Positions 8,441 through 17,806 of a stretch of 64,000 nucleotides of DNA are shown here, in pieces. This DNA comes from Aquiflexum lacus (GTDB lineage: Bacteria; Bacteroidota; Bacteroidia; Cytophagales; Cyclobacteriaceae): NCBI RefSeq assembly GCF_015476655.1, contig NZ_JABFHF010000009.1:124001-188000 (forward strand). Reading direction: 5' to 3'. Position 1 is the stretch's first letter. Each line of letters begins with the position of its first letter. The notes under the pieces are model-generated. The model saw only the letters and a program-made list of their open reading frames with translations, had not been told where the DNA came from and did not search any database. Position numbers and translations under genes: made by a program.

Positions 8441-10087
8441 ATGAAACGCATCGACCCAACTACCACAACAGCCTGGAAAAAACTCCGATTTTTGGCCGAA
8501 TCCCACCAACATACTCAAATCAAAAATCTTTTTAATGATCCTAAAAGGTTTGATGACTATACAATACGACTGGAAGATATTCTCGTGGATTATTCAAAAA
8601 ATAGGCTGGACAGTGAAATCAAATCTGCCTTGATCGAATTGGCCGAGGAGATCGGATTGAGGTCTGCCATAGAAGCCATGTTTGATGGAGAAAAGATCAA
8701 TGGTACAGAGGACAGGGCAGTACTGCATACTGCTTTGAGAAACCGGTCCAATAGCCCTGTAAATTTTGAGGGAAAAAATGTTATGCCTGATATCAATGCA
8801 GTATTGGGGCAGATGAAAACTTTTGCTGACAAAATCTCTAATGGGACTTGGTTGGGATATACCGGTAAGCCCATTAACGCATTGGTGAATATTGGAATCG
8901 GAGGTTCTGATTTGGGTCCCGTGATGGTGTCAGAGTCCTTGAAACCTTATCAAAACCCCAACTTGGAAATTTATTTTGTATCCAATGTAGATGGAACTCA
9001 TATAGCAGAGACACTGAAAAAAGTCAATCCTGAAACCACCCTGTTTTTTATCGCTTCCAAAACTTTCACCACGCAAGAGACCATGACCAATGCGCATACA
9101 GCAAGGGATTGGTTTTTGGATTATGCAAGGGAAGAAAAGGCTGTATCTAAACATTTTGTGGCCTTATCAACCAATGAAAAAGGGGTAACTGATTTCGGTA
9201 TTGACCCAAATAATATGTTTGCTTTTTGGGATTGGGTAGGGGGCAGGTATTCAATTTGGTCAGCTATTGGATTGCCAATAGCTTGTGCAGTTGGTTTTGA
9301 CAATTTTGAAAAACTATTGGAAGGTGCGCACAGTATGGACCTTCACTTCAGAAATGCTCCATTTGAAAAAAATATTCCTGTGATATTGGCTTTGGTAGGT
9401 ATTTGGAATACCAATTTCTTGGGTGCGACTTCTGAGGCGATTTTACCTTATGACCAATACCTGCACAGATTTGCAGCTTACTTTCAGCAGGGAAATATGG
9501 AATCCAATGGGAAATATGTCAGCAGAGAAGGTGGCAAAGTGAATTATAGCACAGGCCCGATTATTTGGGGAGAACCTGGCACAAATGGACAGCATGCATT
9601 TTACCAATTAATCCATCAGGGTACCCATTTAATCCCATGTGATTTTATTGCTCCTGCAATTTCGCATAATCCCATTTCTGATCACCATGTTAAGCTGCTT
9701 TCGAATTTCTTTGCGCAGACTGAGGCCCTCATGAACGGTAAGACCATGATACAGGTCACCGCAGAAATGACCAAGGCAGGAAAATCAGAAACTGAAATTG
9801 CAAAAATCGCCCCCCATCGGGTATTTGAAGGCAACAGACCTACCAATTCTATTTTGGTGAAACAGATTACGCCTTACACTTTAGGACAGTTAATTGCCAT
9901 GTATGAGCATAAGATTTTTGTTCAGGGGGTGATTTGGAACATCTACAGCTTCGATCAGTGGGGAGTGGAATTGGGAAAAGTGTTAGCAAATGCCATCCTT
10001 CCTGAATTGACCCATGATGACCCTATACAAAGCCATGATTCCTCTACAAATGGTTTGATCAATGCTTATAAGAAAATGAGACAATAG
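8441..10087 (+). CDS. pgi: Glucose-6-phosphate isomerase
   Basis: A 548-residue cytosolic enzyme that interconverts glucose 6-phosphate and fructose 6-phosphate in glycolysis and gluconeogenesis. Its length equals the long (E. coli-like) form. Diagnostic segments are [18 protein letters not shown] near 150, the sugar-binding [15 protein letters not shown] near 270, [12 protein letters not shown] with the catalytic Glu, [16 protein letters not shown] with the catalytic His, and the C-terminal signature [16 protein letters not shown] with the active-site Lys. It is transcribed alone, with a clear promoter box, and converges on the response regulator gene. Confidence 0.98.
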   Translation: MKRIDPTTTTAWKKLRFLAESHQHTQIKNLFNDPKRFDDYTIRLEDILVDYSKNRLDSEIKSALIELAEEIGLRSAIEAMFDGEKINGTEDRAVLHTALRNRSNSPVNFEGKNVMPDINAVLGQMKTFADKISNGTWLGYTGKPINALVNIGIGGSDLGPVMVSESLKPYQNPNLEIYFVSNVDGTHIAETLKKVNPETTLFFIASKTFTTQETMTNAHTARDWFLDYAREEKAVSKHFVALSTNEKGVTDFGIDPNNMFAFWDWVGGRYSIWSAIGLPIACAVGFDNFEKLLEGAHSMDLHFRNAPFEKNIPVILALVGIWNTNFLGATSEAILPYDQYLHRFAAYFQQGNMESNGKYVSREGGKVNYSTGPIIWGEPGTNGQHAFYQLIHQGTHLIPCDFIAPAISHNPISDHHVKLLSNFFAQTEALMNGKTMIQVTAEMTKAGKSETEIAKIAPHRVFEGNRPTNSILVKQITPYTLGQLIAMYEHKIFVQGVIWNIYSFDQWGVELGKVLANAILPELTHDDPIQSHDSSTNGLINAYKKMRQ

Positions 10088-10130
10088 GTAGGGAAATGGG
10101 AAGTATGGAAATAGGGAATAAGGACAATGG
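10088..10130 (+). repeat. Purine-rich G/A tract with 7-8 nt units after pgi
   Basis: Starts immediately after the pgi stop codon. Successive units each end in GGA (GTAGGGA, AATGGGA, AGTATGGA, AATAGGGA, ATAAGGA). It is similar in placement and strand bias to the heptad repeats elsewhere in the window, but with a different unit. Confidence 0.4.
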
Positions 10131-10163
10131 CTACTGAGGTTGCACCATTTAGTTCGACACTAT

Positions 10164-11180
10164 TCAATTACCATTGACATCAATTTTTTGCGCCTTTTCA
10201 ACAATATCTCTGACAACATTATCCAGTTCGTTGGCCGATTCTTTGACATGGTCCAAAAAATCTCCCAACTCAATTGTACTTAGATTTTCATTTTTAAGAA
10301 TCTCTACCAGACCTAATAGTCTTGCCAAAGGGGCCCTGACCATGTGTGATTGAATCCAGGCTATGTCTCTCAATTTTTCGTTTTGAGTTTCAATGGCCTC
10401 CAGGTATTTCAGTTTTGAAGTAATATCATTTGCCAAAACCAACCATGTGTTTTTTTCACCTTGGCTAAGGGGATTAGAAATCACTTCTACCCTGATAATT
10501 GATTTATCCTTTTTTTTGTGATTCAAAATCCCTCTAAAAAAGCGAATATTCTCATCCTTGATTTTTTTAAGCGTTTCAATCATAATTGGAATATCCTCAT
10601 CTGGCCGGATTTCAGAAATGGACATTTTCATAAACTCTTCATAGCTATATCCATAATGTTTGATGGCGGCTTGATTGACATTGAGGAATTTCAAATTCTC
10701 CATATCATAAACCCACATGGGTTGGGGGCTAAGATGGAAAAGGTCGGCATACTTTTGTTCAGATTCGAGTAGTTTTACCAGATTCTTGTTCCTCTCTATA
10801 TTGTAAACCACACTTTTATAAAGTGTTGTAGGACTGAGATCATCTTTGAGCAAATAATCAGAAATCCCCATGGACAGAGATTTTACAGCAAAATTTGCAT
10901 CTGTATATCCAGTCAAAACAATAATCGGTAGGCCTTCTGATATCTCAATGACTTCATTGATCAGAGTTTCACCGCTTTTATCAGGCAATGAAAGGTCAAG
11001 AAGCACCACATCCAAGTTTTCATTCTCCCTTAGAAGAATCTCCTTGGCCTGTTTGAAATTTTCACATCGTATAATTTTTGGTGAAAGAATGGTTTCATCC
11101 AAGTATTCCTCCACGAGCATAAAATCTCCCGGATTATCTTCTACAATCAAGATTTTATACTCTTTGTTGTCTTTACGCAT
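10164..11180 (-). CDS. Response regulator with PAS domain and kinase-like dimerisation helix, no ATPase domain
   Basis: A 338-residue cytosolic signalling protein. A receiver domain spans about 1-130 (acidic pocket E14/D15, phospho-acceptor D62 in LLDLSLPD, T90, K112). A PAS domain follows at about 145-255 (SPQPMWVYDMENLKFLNVN). The C-terminal part, 265-338, looks like a histidine-kinase DHp helix pair with H279 in IQSHMVRAPLARLLGL, but the protein ends before any HATPase domain. It may act as a phosphotransfer or adaptor protein rather than a kinase. No partner kinase is adjacent. The family assignment of each domain is by eye. Confidence 0.85.
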   Translation of the reverse strand: MRKDNKEYKILIVEDNPGDFMLVEEYLDETILSPKIIRCENFKQAKEILLRENENLDVVLLDLSLPDKSGETLINEVIEISEGLPIIVLTGYTDANFAVKSLSMGISDYLLKDDLSPTTLYKSVVYNIERNKNLVKLLESEQKYADLFHLSPQPMWVYDMENLKFLNVNQAAIKHYGYSYEEFMKMSISEIRPDEDIPIMIETLKKIKDENIRFFRGILNHKKKDKSIIRVEVISNPLSQGEKNTWLVLANDITSKLKYLEAIETQNEKLRDIAWIQSHMVRAPLARLLGLVEILKNENLSTIELGDFLDHVKESANELDNVVRDIVEKAQKIDVNGN

Positions 11181-11450
11181 TGAATATTTGATTTAGGCAA
11201 GGCAGCTATTGAGCTTATAAACATTAAAACAGCTTTCCTAGTCTATTGAGGTCATTCGAATAATTACCCAATTAACGTATTTCTTGGGAATTGTGAAAAT
11301 AAAAATTCCTCACTTTTTTTGTTTCGACTTTACCCAAACTTTCCTTTATGAGATTTTATGTGTTTTATTGAATATGATGACGTCTCATTTAAGAGCTTTA
11401 GAATCTTTGTCAAATAGACTAAGCTGTCCAAAGAGTCAATCAAATAATTA

Positions 11451-12623
11451 TTAAATGGAGGGATTAAGAAACCTGAGCTTGACCATTGCGATCAGTCCGA
11501 AAAACGGGCCTAGTGCAAGTATTAAAAATAAATATTGGACATCTATAAGCTCCGAAAGCAGGCTTAAAGCCTGAATGCTGATGATGGTTATGGCAAAGCC
11601 CAAACAATTCACAATGGTGAGAGCTGTACCTCTTGCAGTATCGGGTGAGTTTTGGGCTACCAAAGTGGAAAACATCGGTGAATCAGCGGTTATGGACAAA
11701 CCCCAAATCAGCAGAAAAAGCAAAAGCAACTCTGAAAAAGGCTGCAGTAAAAAGATCGGCGAAAGGAGACAACATATTCCAGAAAGACCAAGGGCAAAGG
11801 AAGCTATATATTTTGGGTTAAATTTTTCTGATAGTACTCCGCCGAGTGCACAGGATATCCCTCCCACAGCAATGATAATAAATGACCACAAAGGAATATT
11901 GAAATTTGTACCATGAAGTGTAGCGAAAGATTGGAGGATAAAAGGGATAAAAGCCCAGAAAGCATATAATTCCCACATGTGGCCAAAATAACCAAAAGCA
12001 GCAGCACGAAATGCCCTGATCCGAAAAACGGACAAAAATGCGCTGAAATGAAATTTTCTACCAGGCTTTCTAAACGGACCGTCTGGAACAAGGCTGAATA
12101 ATAGAATGCCACCGACCAAAGCAAAAAAAGAGGTGGTGTAAAGCACGGTCTTCCAAGGCAATCCATCCGTCACACTCTTGACCAAATGAGGAAAGGAAGT
12201 TCCTAAAACCAATGCGCCAACTAAAAGTCCCAATGATTTCCCGAGCCCTTTTTGAAAATAGTCAGCTGCGATTTTCATTCCTACTGGATAAATACCAGCA
12301 AGAAAAAAGCCTGTCATAAACCTGAAAATTAAGATATCAATCGCATTCATCCCATCAAGACTGACCATAAAATTGAATGAACTCCCAAAAATGGAACAGA
12401 TCAAAAAGACTCGGGATGGAGAGAATTTATCGGAAATCGTGAAAACTGCAAAAACCAAGGTCCCTGTAATAAATCCCAATTGCACTGCACTGGTCAAGTT
12501 GCCCAAATAAGTTTGGTCAAGATTCAGTTCAAAAATCAAATCAGGTAAAACTGAATTTCCAGCAAACCAAATGGAGGTGCAAAGGAATTGACACAGGACA
12601 ATAATGGGTAAAACATTTTTCAT
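11451..12623 (-). CDS. MFS transporter
   Basis: A 390-residue integral membrane protein with about 12 hydrophobic segments in two halves, typical of the major facilitator superfamily (start MKNVLPIIVLCQFLCTSIWF). MFS-like features include the loop after TM2 (SDKFSPSRVF) and the TM4-5 region RFMTGFFLAGIYPVGMKIAAD. The substrate cannot be read from the sequence. It lies directly after the amidase gene. The ATG at 12623 is preferred; a GTG at 12632 overlapping the amidase stop is an alternative. With the amidase and pdxA it may form one minus-strand operon. Confidence 0.85.
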   Translation of the reverse strand: MKNVLPIIVLCQFLCTSIWFAGNSVLPDLIFELNLDQTYLGNLTSAVQLGFITGTLVFAVFTISDKFSPSRVFLICSIFGSSFNFMVSLDGMNAIDILIFRFMTGFFLAGIYPVGMKIAADYFQKGLGKSLGLLVGALVLGTSFPHLVKSVTDGLPWKTVLYTTSFFALVGGILLFSLVPDGPFRKPGRKFHFSAFLSVFRIRAFRAAAFGYFGHMWELYAFWAFIPFILQSFATLHGTNFNIPLWSFIIIAVGGISCALGGVLSEKFNPKYIASFALGLSGICCLLSPIFLLQPFSELLLLFLLIWGLSITADSPMFSTLVAQNSPDTARGTALTIVNCLGFAITIISIQALSLLSELIDVQYLFLILALGPFFGLIAMVKLRFLNPSI

Positions 12624-12631
12624 TTTTGTCA

Positions 12632-14299
12632 CTACTGATCAAACCCTTTTGGAATATTTGAATGGTAGGATTGTCTGTTTTGAAAAGCTTCTGCCAGAGC
12701 AATAAGTTTTGCTTCTTCAAAAAAATTACTGATCAAAGTGATGCTAGTCGGCCTGCCTTTGCTATCAAATCCATTGGGCAGGCTTAGGGCAGGATGCCCT
12801 GTGAGATTGGTAATTAGCATTTGTCTTCCTCCGAAAGTTGGGCAAATGACTACATCGTATTCTTTTAGAATTTGGTGGGTTTCATTTATTAACAATCGCC
12901 TGTGTCTGTTGGCCTGAAGATATTCTACCGCAGGAATAAACCTTGATTGTCTGAGGGAGTTCGCCCGCGAACCTTTATGCTGTTCGACCATTTCACTGTG
13001 TTTTCCAGTCAGAACCAATTCATCAAAAAATGCTCCTGATTCTGCCCGAAGAATGATATCGAATATAGCAAATGGATGATTTTCCGGCAATTTTACCGCA
13101 ACAGGTTCTATGCCCAAAGCTTTAAATTCAGATAAAGTTCTTTGATTGTGAATATTGTTTCCCGTAGAATCCGAATCAAAAGAAGAAGCTAAATATCCTA
13201 TCTTTAAGTTTTGTATTGTTGTTTTATTTTCATAACCAAATGATGCGTCCTGAACAGACCGATCGATTTTGTCTTGTCCCTTAATGAAATCATAAACAAT
13301 TGCGCAGTCCGATGCCGAACGGCAAATTGGGCCAACTTTATCCATGCTCCATGAAAGTGTCATGATGCCTGTTCTACTCACGGCTCCGAAAGTTGGTCGT
13401 AATCCAGTCACACCACAGCGGGTAGATGGAGAAACTATGGATCCCAATGTTTCTGTCCCGATGGAAAAAGCCACCAAACCCGCCGAAGTGGCCGAACCGG
13501 AACCTGCAGAGGAACCGGTGGCACCTTGCTCCAGGTCCCATGGATTTTTGGTTTTCCCCCCAAACCATACATCACCTCTTGCCAGGCTTCCCGAAACCAA
13601 TTTACCAAGTAGGACTGCACCGGCGTCCTCGAGCTTTTGTACCACAGTTGCGGTTTGGTCAATGACCTGATTTTTATAAGGTTCTGATCCCCAAGTTGTA
13701 GGATATCCAGGTACAGAAGCCAAATCTTTCACACCGTAAGGAATACCGTGAAGAGGGCCTCTATACAGTCCATTTGAAATTTCCTGATCAGCAATTTTTG
13801 CTTGTTTGATTGCCAATTCTTCTGTGACAGTGACAAAGGCAAGCAATTGAGCATCATATTTTTTGATTCTTTGAAGATAAATTTCGGTCAGCTCTAGTGA
13901 TGTGAGTTTTTTGGATTTGATAAGCCCGGCAAGTTCCTGTATAGATAAAAAAGCAAGCTCGGCCCTGTTTTCCGGAAGTTTGATGGATTCGTCAATATCC
14001 CAGTCATGGAAGCCATTTGAGGGTCTAATGATAAGATCCATGGGGTAGGGGTCAAAAGTAACTGCCGGGGACACATCATTTTCCAGATGATATGTTCTCA
14101 TGGAATCATATCCCTTTCTGTTTCTTTCCAAATAGCCTATCATGGTATCTATTTCGGATTTTGAAAAATCGAGGTTAAAAAGATTTTGAGCAGCTCTGAT
14201 TTCCTTTCGGGAAATCGAATCAATTTTTTTGGAAAGGGCGAATCCGAAAAATATTCCAACGATGAAAAGCAACCATATGTGTTTTTTCATCTTAATCAA
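12632..14299 (-). CDS. Amidase signature family protein, exported
   Basis: A 555-residue amidase with a hydrophobic N-terminal signal or anchor (HIWLLFIVGIFFGFALS). The Ser-cisSer-Lys triad is visible: Lys in YGVKDLA near residue 190, Ser in GATGSSAGSGSATSAG near 265, and the catalytic Ser region ETLGSIVSPSTRCGVTGLRP near 290. The N-terminal extension of about 100 residues has no obvious domain. The family hydrolyses amide bonds of varied substrates; the target here is unknown, but the signal suggests a periplasmic role. Its ATG overlaps the pdxA stop (ATGA), so translation is probably coupled. Confidence 0.9.
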   Translation of the reverse strand: MIKMKKHIWLLFIVGIFFGFALSKKIDSISRKEIRAAQNLFNLDFSKSEIDTMIGYLERNRKGYDSMRTYHLENDVSPAVTFDPYPMDLIIRPSNGFHDWDIDESIKLPENRAELAFLSIQELAGLIKSKKLTSLELTEIYLQRIKKYDAQLLAFVTVTEELAIKQAKIADQEISNGLYRGPLHGIPYGVKDLASVPGYPTTWGSEPYKNQVIDQTATVVQKLEDAGAVLLGKLVSGSLARGDVWFGGKTKNPWDLEQGATGSSAGSGSATSAGLVAFSIGTETLGSIVSPSTRCGVTGLRPTFGAVSRTGIMTLSWSMDKVGPICRSASDCAIVYDFIKGQDKIDRSVQDASFGYENKTTIQNLKIGYLASSFDSDSTGNNIHNQRTLSEFKALGIEPVAVKLPENHPFAIFDIILRAESGAFFDELVLTGKHSEMVEQHKGSRANSLRQSRFIPAVEYLQANRHRRLLINETHQILKEYDVVICPTFGGRQMLITNLTGHPALSLPNGFDSKGRPTSITLISNFFEEAKLIALAEAFQNRQSYHSNIPKGFDQ

Positions 14300-15321
14300 T
14301 CAAGGTCTTCTTCCCAGTTACCTCTGTTCCTAACTATATCGTATGCCTGAAGAATAGCAGCTTGCATTGAACCTTCATCAGCCAAACACTTTCCGGCAAT
14401 ATTGTAGGCAGTTCCATGGTCTGGGGAGGTGCGAACTATCGGTAAACCTGCGGTGAAATTTACTCCTGTTTCAAAAGCAAGTGATTTGAAAGGTATCAAT
14501 CCCTGATCGTGATACATTGCCAACACCCCGTCAAATTTCTTTTGGTGCATCATACCAAAAAAACCATCGGCTGAATAGGGACCGAATACCAGGTGACCGT
14601 TGTCTTTAAATTCTCGGATAACGGGGGTGATAATATTTTGCTCCTCTTCTCCTAAAAGTCCATCTTCGCCTGCATGCGGGTTCAATCCCAATACTGCTAT
14701 TCTAGGTTTACCTATTCCGAAATCGTTTTTCAGAGACTGGTTCATGATGTCAAGTTTGTTTTTGATGTTTTCAGCAGTAACGTTCTCAGCCACGTTTTTA
14801 ATGGAAACATGGCCTGTGACTAATCCTACTCTGATGTCTTCTGCTACCAAAAACATGAGGCTATTATTCACTCCAAAAGCTTCAGTTAGGTATTCCGTAT
14901 GGCCAATGAATTTTCTTTCAGGAGAATTGATGTTATTTTTATTTAGAGGTGCAGTCACCAATGCATCGAGTTTGTTGTCCTTTAGGTCCTTGATGGCACA
15001 GTCAAGAGCTGCCAATGCCATTTTTCCAGCTTCTTGGGTTTCCACTCCGGGAATGACTTCAGGACTTTCTTCCAAAACATTGATCACATTTATTTTTTTG
15101 TGATGAACTTCTTCAATGCTTCTGATCTGCATAAAGTTAAAATCCTCAAGTCCTAATTGCTTCCTATAAAAAGAAAGAACCTTTCCATGTGCATATATGA
15201 CAGGAGTTACCAATTTTTGCAATCTGTTATCCAGAAGTGCTTTGATAATGACTTCCGGCCCTATACCATTGATGTCTCCAATACTGATTCCTATTAGGGG
15301 TTTATTTTTTCTTTGATTCAT
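14296..15321 (-). CDS. pdxA: 4-hydroxythreonine-4-phosphate dehydrogenase
   Basis: A 341-residue cytosolic NAD-dependent, metal-dependent enzyme that oxidises 4-phosphooxy-threonine in the DXP-dependent pyridoxal phosphate pathway. Family motifs are GISIGDINGIGPEVI at the N-terminus, APLNKNNI, the metal-binding His in FIGHTEYL, GLNPHAGEDGLLG.EE, the second His in AMYHDQGLIPFK, and the third in TSPDHGTAYNIAG. It is the first gene of the minus-strand run pdxA-amidase-MFS and divergent from rsmA. In enterobacteria pdxA and rsmA share one operon; here they are neighbours on opposite strands. Confidence 0.97.
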   Translation of the reverse strand: MNQRKNKPLIGISIGDINGIGPEVIIKALLDNRLQKLVTPVIYAHGKVLSFYRKQLGLEDFNFMQIRSIEEVHHKKINVINVLEESPEVIPGVETQEAGKMALAALDCAIKDLKDNKLDALVTAPLNKNNINSPERKFIGHTEYLTEAFGVNNSLMFLVAEDIRVGLVTGHVSIKNVAENVTAENIKNKLDIMNQSLKNDFGIGKPRIAVLGLNPHAGEDGLLGEEEQNIITPVIREFKDNGHLVFGPYSADGFFGMMHQKKFDGVLAMYHDQGLIPFKSLAFETGVNFTAGLPIVRTSPDHGTAYNIAGKCLADEGSMQAAILQAYDIVRNRGNWEEDLD

Positions 15322-15474
15322 TAAAATATTGCTATTGCTTATGATATGATTGCTTAGGAAAATTTTATTTTAACGCTTTCAAATCTATTCTGAACCAGAA
15401 TTGTTAAAAGCTTACAATGAGAATTAGCCAAAAGTCCAAAGACAAATAATAGTAGGGCTTCAGGATAATTCTCT

Positions 15475-15482
15475 TAATTTTG
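15475..15482 (+). promoter_or_regulatory. -7 box upstream of rsmA-mgtE
   Basis: A perfect TAATTTTG (TAnnTTTG) 36 nt before the rsmA ATG. No convincing TTTG -33 box at the usual distance. Confidence 0.4.
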
Positions 15483-15518
15483 AACTGCAATTTATATAAA
15501 ATAATCATAGTATAGCCA

Positions 15519-16301
15519 ATGGAGAAAGTCAAACCCAAAAAACACCTTGGGCAACATTTTCTGACAGATCTTAGGATTGCAGAAAATATAGCGAAGGCAG
15601 TGAAAGGTCATTTGGGAGTAAAGAAAGTCCTGGAGATAGGTGCGGGTATGGGTGTGTTGACTGATTTTCTTTTGGCAGAGCATTGGGAACTACATTTGGT
15701 AGATATTGATCATGAATCCATTCAATACCTTCATAAAAAGTATCCTGATTTGGGAAATAAGATTATTGAAGCTGATTTCCTAAAGGCAGATTTTGCATCG
15801 ATTATGGATGGTCCTTATATCATTGCCGGAAATTTCCCTTACAATATTTCTTCCCAGATCTTTTTCAAAGTGTTGGAACAAAGAAATCTGATTACCGAGG
15901 TAGTATGTATGCTTCAAAAAGAGGTGGCCCAACGCATAGCTTCTCCAAAAGGAAATAAAGATTATGGTATTTTATCTGTGATGTTACAGGCATTTTATGA
16001 TATAGAATATTTGTTTTCTGTGCCGCCTGAGGTTTTCAATCCTCCACCCAAAGTTAATTCCGGGGTGATCAGGTTAATTAGAAATGACGTTGAAAAATTG
16101 GATTGTGATGAAAAATTGTTTTTCAGGGTGGTCAAACAGTCATTTGCCACAAGACGGAAAACGCTGAGAAACTGCTTAAAATCTTTGGGTTTATCAGCAG
16201 CATTGAATCAGGATCCAATTATGGATAAAAGAGCTGAGCAGTTGGATGTGCAGGAATTTATTGGATTAACTCAAAAAATACAGGAATCTTGGAACCAATA
16301 A
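15519..16301 (+). CDS. rsmA: 16S rRNA (adenine(1518)-N(6)/adenine(1519)-N(6))-dimethyltransferase
   Basis: A 260-residue SAM-dependent enzyme (KsgA family) that dimethylates two adjacent adenines in helix 45 of 16S rRNA during 30S maturation. Visible motifs: KKHLGQHFLTD at the N-terminus, motif I EIGAGMGVLTDFLL, an acidic SAM contact HLVDID, and catalytic motif IV GNFPYNISSQIFFKVL, then PPEVFNPPPKVNSGVIRL and the C-terminal RRKTLRNCLK. Full length. The mgtE start overlaps its end by 13 nt. Confidence 0.98.
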   Translation: MEKVKPKKHLGQHFLTDLRIAENIAKAVKGHLGVKKVLEIGAGMGVLTDFLLAEHWELHLVDIDHESIQYLHKKYPDLGNKIIEADFLKADFASIMDGPYIIAGNFPYNISSQIFFKVLEQRNLITEVVCMLQKEVAQRIASPKGNKDYGILSVMLQAFYDIEYLFSVPPEVFNPPPKVNSGVIRLIRNDVEKLDCDEKLFFRVVKQSFATRRKTLRNCLKSLGLSAALNQDPIMDKRAEQLDVQEFIGLTQKIQESWNQ

Positions 16302-17656
16302 AAACATTTGAATTATCCAAAGAATACTTGGAAAGTCTCCGAGAGGGGATAGAAACTAATGACAATGATTTTATCATTCAGTCTCTAGAAGGAGTAAATG
16401 TGGCGGATATTGCTGCCATACTCGATGAACTGAATATGGACGAAGCCATATATGTTTTGCGTTTATTGCAAGCAACTGTTTCAGCTGATATACTTATAGA
16501 ATTGGATGAAGATTCCCTGATCAAAGTGATACGGGAAATGGAGGCGATAGAATTGGCCTCATTGATTGATCAGATGGATTCTGATGATGCAGCAGATATA
16601 CTGATTCTGATGCCTTCCAAAGAAAGGGAAGAAGTGATTGCCAACCTTCAAGAGCGTGAAAAATCAGCCAATATTCTGGAATTGCTGCGCTATGATGAAG
16701 ATTCTGCGGGGGGGCTGATGGCCAAGGAATTTATCAGGGCCAACCAAAACTGGAATGTTGTACAAACGATAGAAGAAATTCGAAGGCAGGCTGAGAATGT
16801 AGAAAAAATCTATTCCATCTATGTGGTGGATAATCGGCAGCATCTCCTTGGTAGGGTATCACTGAAAAAAATCATTCTTGCTTCATCCCAAACCAAAATC
16901 TCAGATATCTATGAGCCTGAATTGATTTCTGTACCCACTTATATGGATGGTGAAGAAGTAGCAGAAATCATGCGAAAATATGACTTGGAATCTCTTCCTG
17001 TGGTCAATGCCAAAAATAGACTTGTCGGTAGAATTACTGTAGATGATATCCTGGATTTGATCAGAGAACAATCGGAGGAAGACATGCAGGCCATGACCGG
17101 TATCTCAGCAGATGTGGAGGAATCTGATTCCGTGTTTAGGATTTCAAAAGCTAGACTCCCTTGGCTATTGATTGGTGTAATAGGTGGATTGATGGGTGCG
17201 GGTATAATTGATTTTTTTGAGGCAGGCTTACAGAAAATCATAGCTTTGGCATCTTTTATTCCATTGGTGGCAGCCACAGGAGGAAATGTTGGGATTCAAT
17301 CTTCTTCCTTGGTCGTACAGACATTGGCATCCAAATCCGTTTTTGATGACACCCCTTGGCAAAGATTCGTAAAGGGGCTATTAATTGCTTTGGTCAATGG
17401 AGTTGTTCTTGGGAGTTTTGTAGTCCTGGTTGTAGTCTTTTTATATAAACATGAATGGATTTTTGGCATAACCATTGGCCTTGCCATGTTCTGTGTGGTA
17501 TTGATGGCCTCATTTATGGGTACAGTCACTCCCCTCGTTCTTAATAAATTCGGAATTAATCCAGCCATAGCCTCAGGTCCATTTATTACTACCGCAAATG
17601 ACCTGTTGGGTTTGGCAGTTTATTTTGGAGTAGCTATGTGGTTGTTGCAGATTTAA
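16289..17656 (+). CDS. mgtE: Magnesium transporter MgtE
   Basis: A 455-residue Mg2+ channel of the inner membrane. The N-terminal superhelical domain (about 1-130, MDSDDAADILILMP), two CBS domains (about 135-255, SIYVVDNRQHLLGRVSL and VVNAKNRLVGRITVDDI) and about five C-terminal membrane helices from residue 285 are all present, with the pore signature AATGGNVGIQSSSL. The start is TTG at 16289, inside the rsmA end, because the next in-frame ATG would remove much of the N domain. This overlap implies translational coupling with rsmA. MgtE is gated by cytosolic Mg2+ through the N and CBS domains. Confidence 0.95.
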   Translation: MEPIKTFELSKEYLESLREGIETNDNDFIIQSLEGVNVADIAAILDELNMDEAIYVLRLLQATVSADILIELDEDSLIKVIREMEAIELASLIDQMDSDDAADILILMPSKEREEVIANLQEREKSANILELLRYDEDSAGGLMAKEFIRANQNWNVVQTIEEIRRQAENVEKIYSIYVVDNRQHLLGRVSLKKIILASSQTKISDIYEPELISVPTYMDGEEVAEIMRKYDLESLPVVNAKNRLVGRITVDDILDLIREQSEEDMQAMTGISADVEESDSVFRISKARLPWLLIGVIGGLMGAGIIDFFEAGLQKIIALASFIPLVAATGGNVGIQSSSLVVQTLASKSVFDDTPWQRFVKGLLIALVNGVVLGSFVVLVVVFLYKHEWIFGITIGLAMFCVVLMASFMGTVTPLVLNKFGINPAIASGPFITTANDLLGLAVYFGVAMWLLQI

Positions 17657-17661
17657 TATTT

Positions 17662-17745
17662 AGAGGCGAGAGATTAGATACAAGAACCAAAGCTTGTCCT
17701 AAAGAATTTCGGGGAAACTAGAGCCAAGAGATAAGAACCAAGATG
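17662..17745 (+). repeat. Purine-rich degenerate heptanucleotide repeat, copy 2
   Basis: Starts about 5 nt after the mgtE stop. Contains AGAACCA, AGAGCCA, AGAGATA units. An inserted degenerate palindrome at 17698-17714 (CCTAAA-GAA-TTTCGGGG) matches the CCCCGA-GAA-TCGGGG palindrome of copy 3. Confidence 0.65.
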
Positions 17746-17778
17746 CGAGATAAAAAATCTAAAATCTACCTTCTAAAT

Positions 17779-17806
17779 TCATCCTTCATCCCTCATCCTT
17801 CATCCT
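17779..17806 (-). repeat. Four tandem heptads (AGGATGA on the minus strand)
   Basis: On the plus strand TCATCCT, TCATCCC, TCATCCT, TCATCCT in perfect 7-nt phase, ending exactly at the stop codon of the minus-strand DUF5723 gene (17807). Read in the sense of that gene it is purine-rich AGGATGA. Confidence 0.8.

Noticed and set aside
14600-15103. 167-codon plus-strand frame inside pdxA
   Set aside because: It is antisense to a clear pdxA gene and has no family resemblance.
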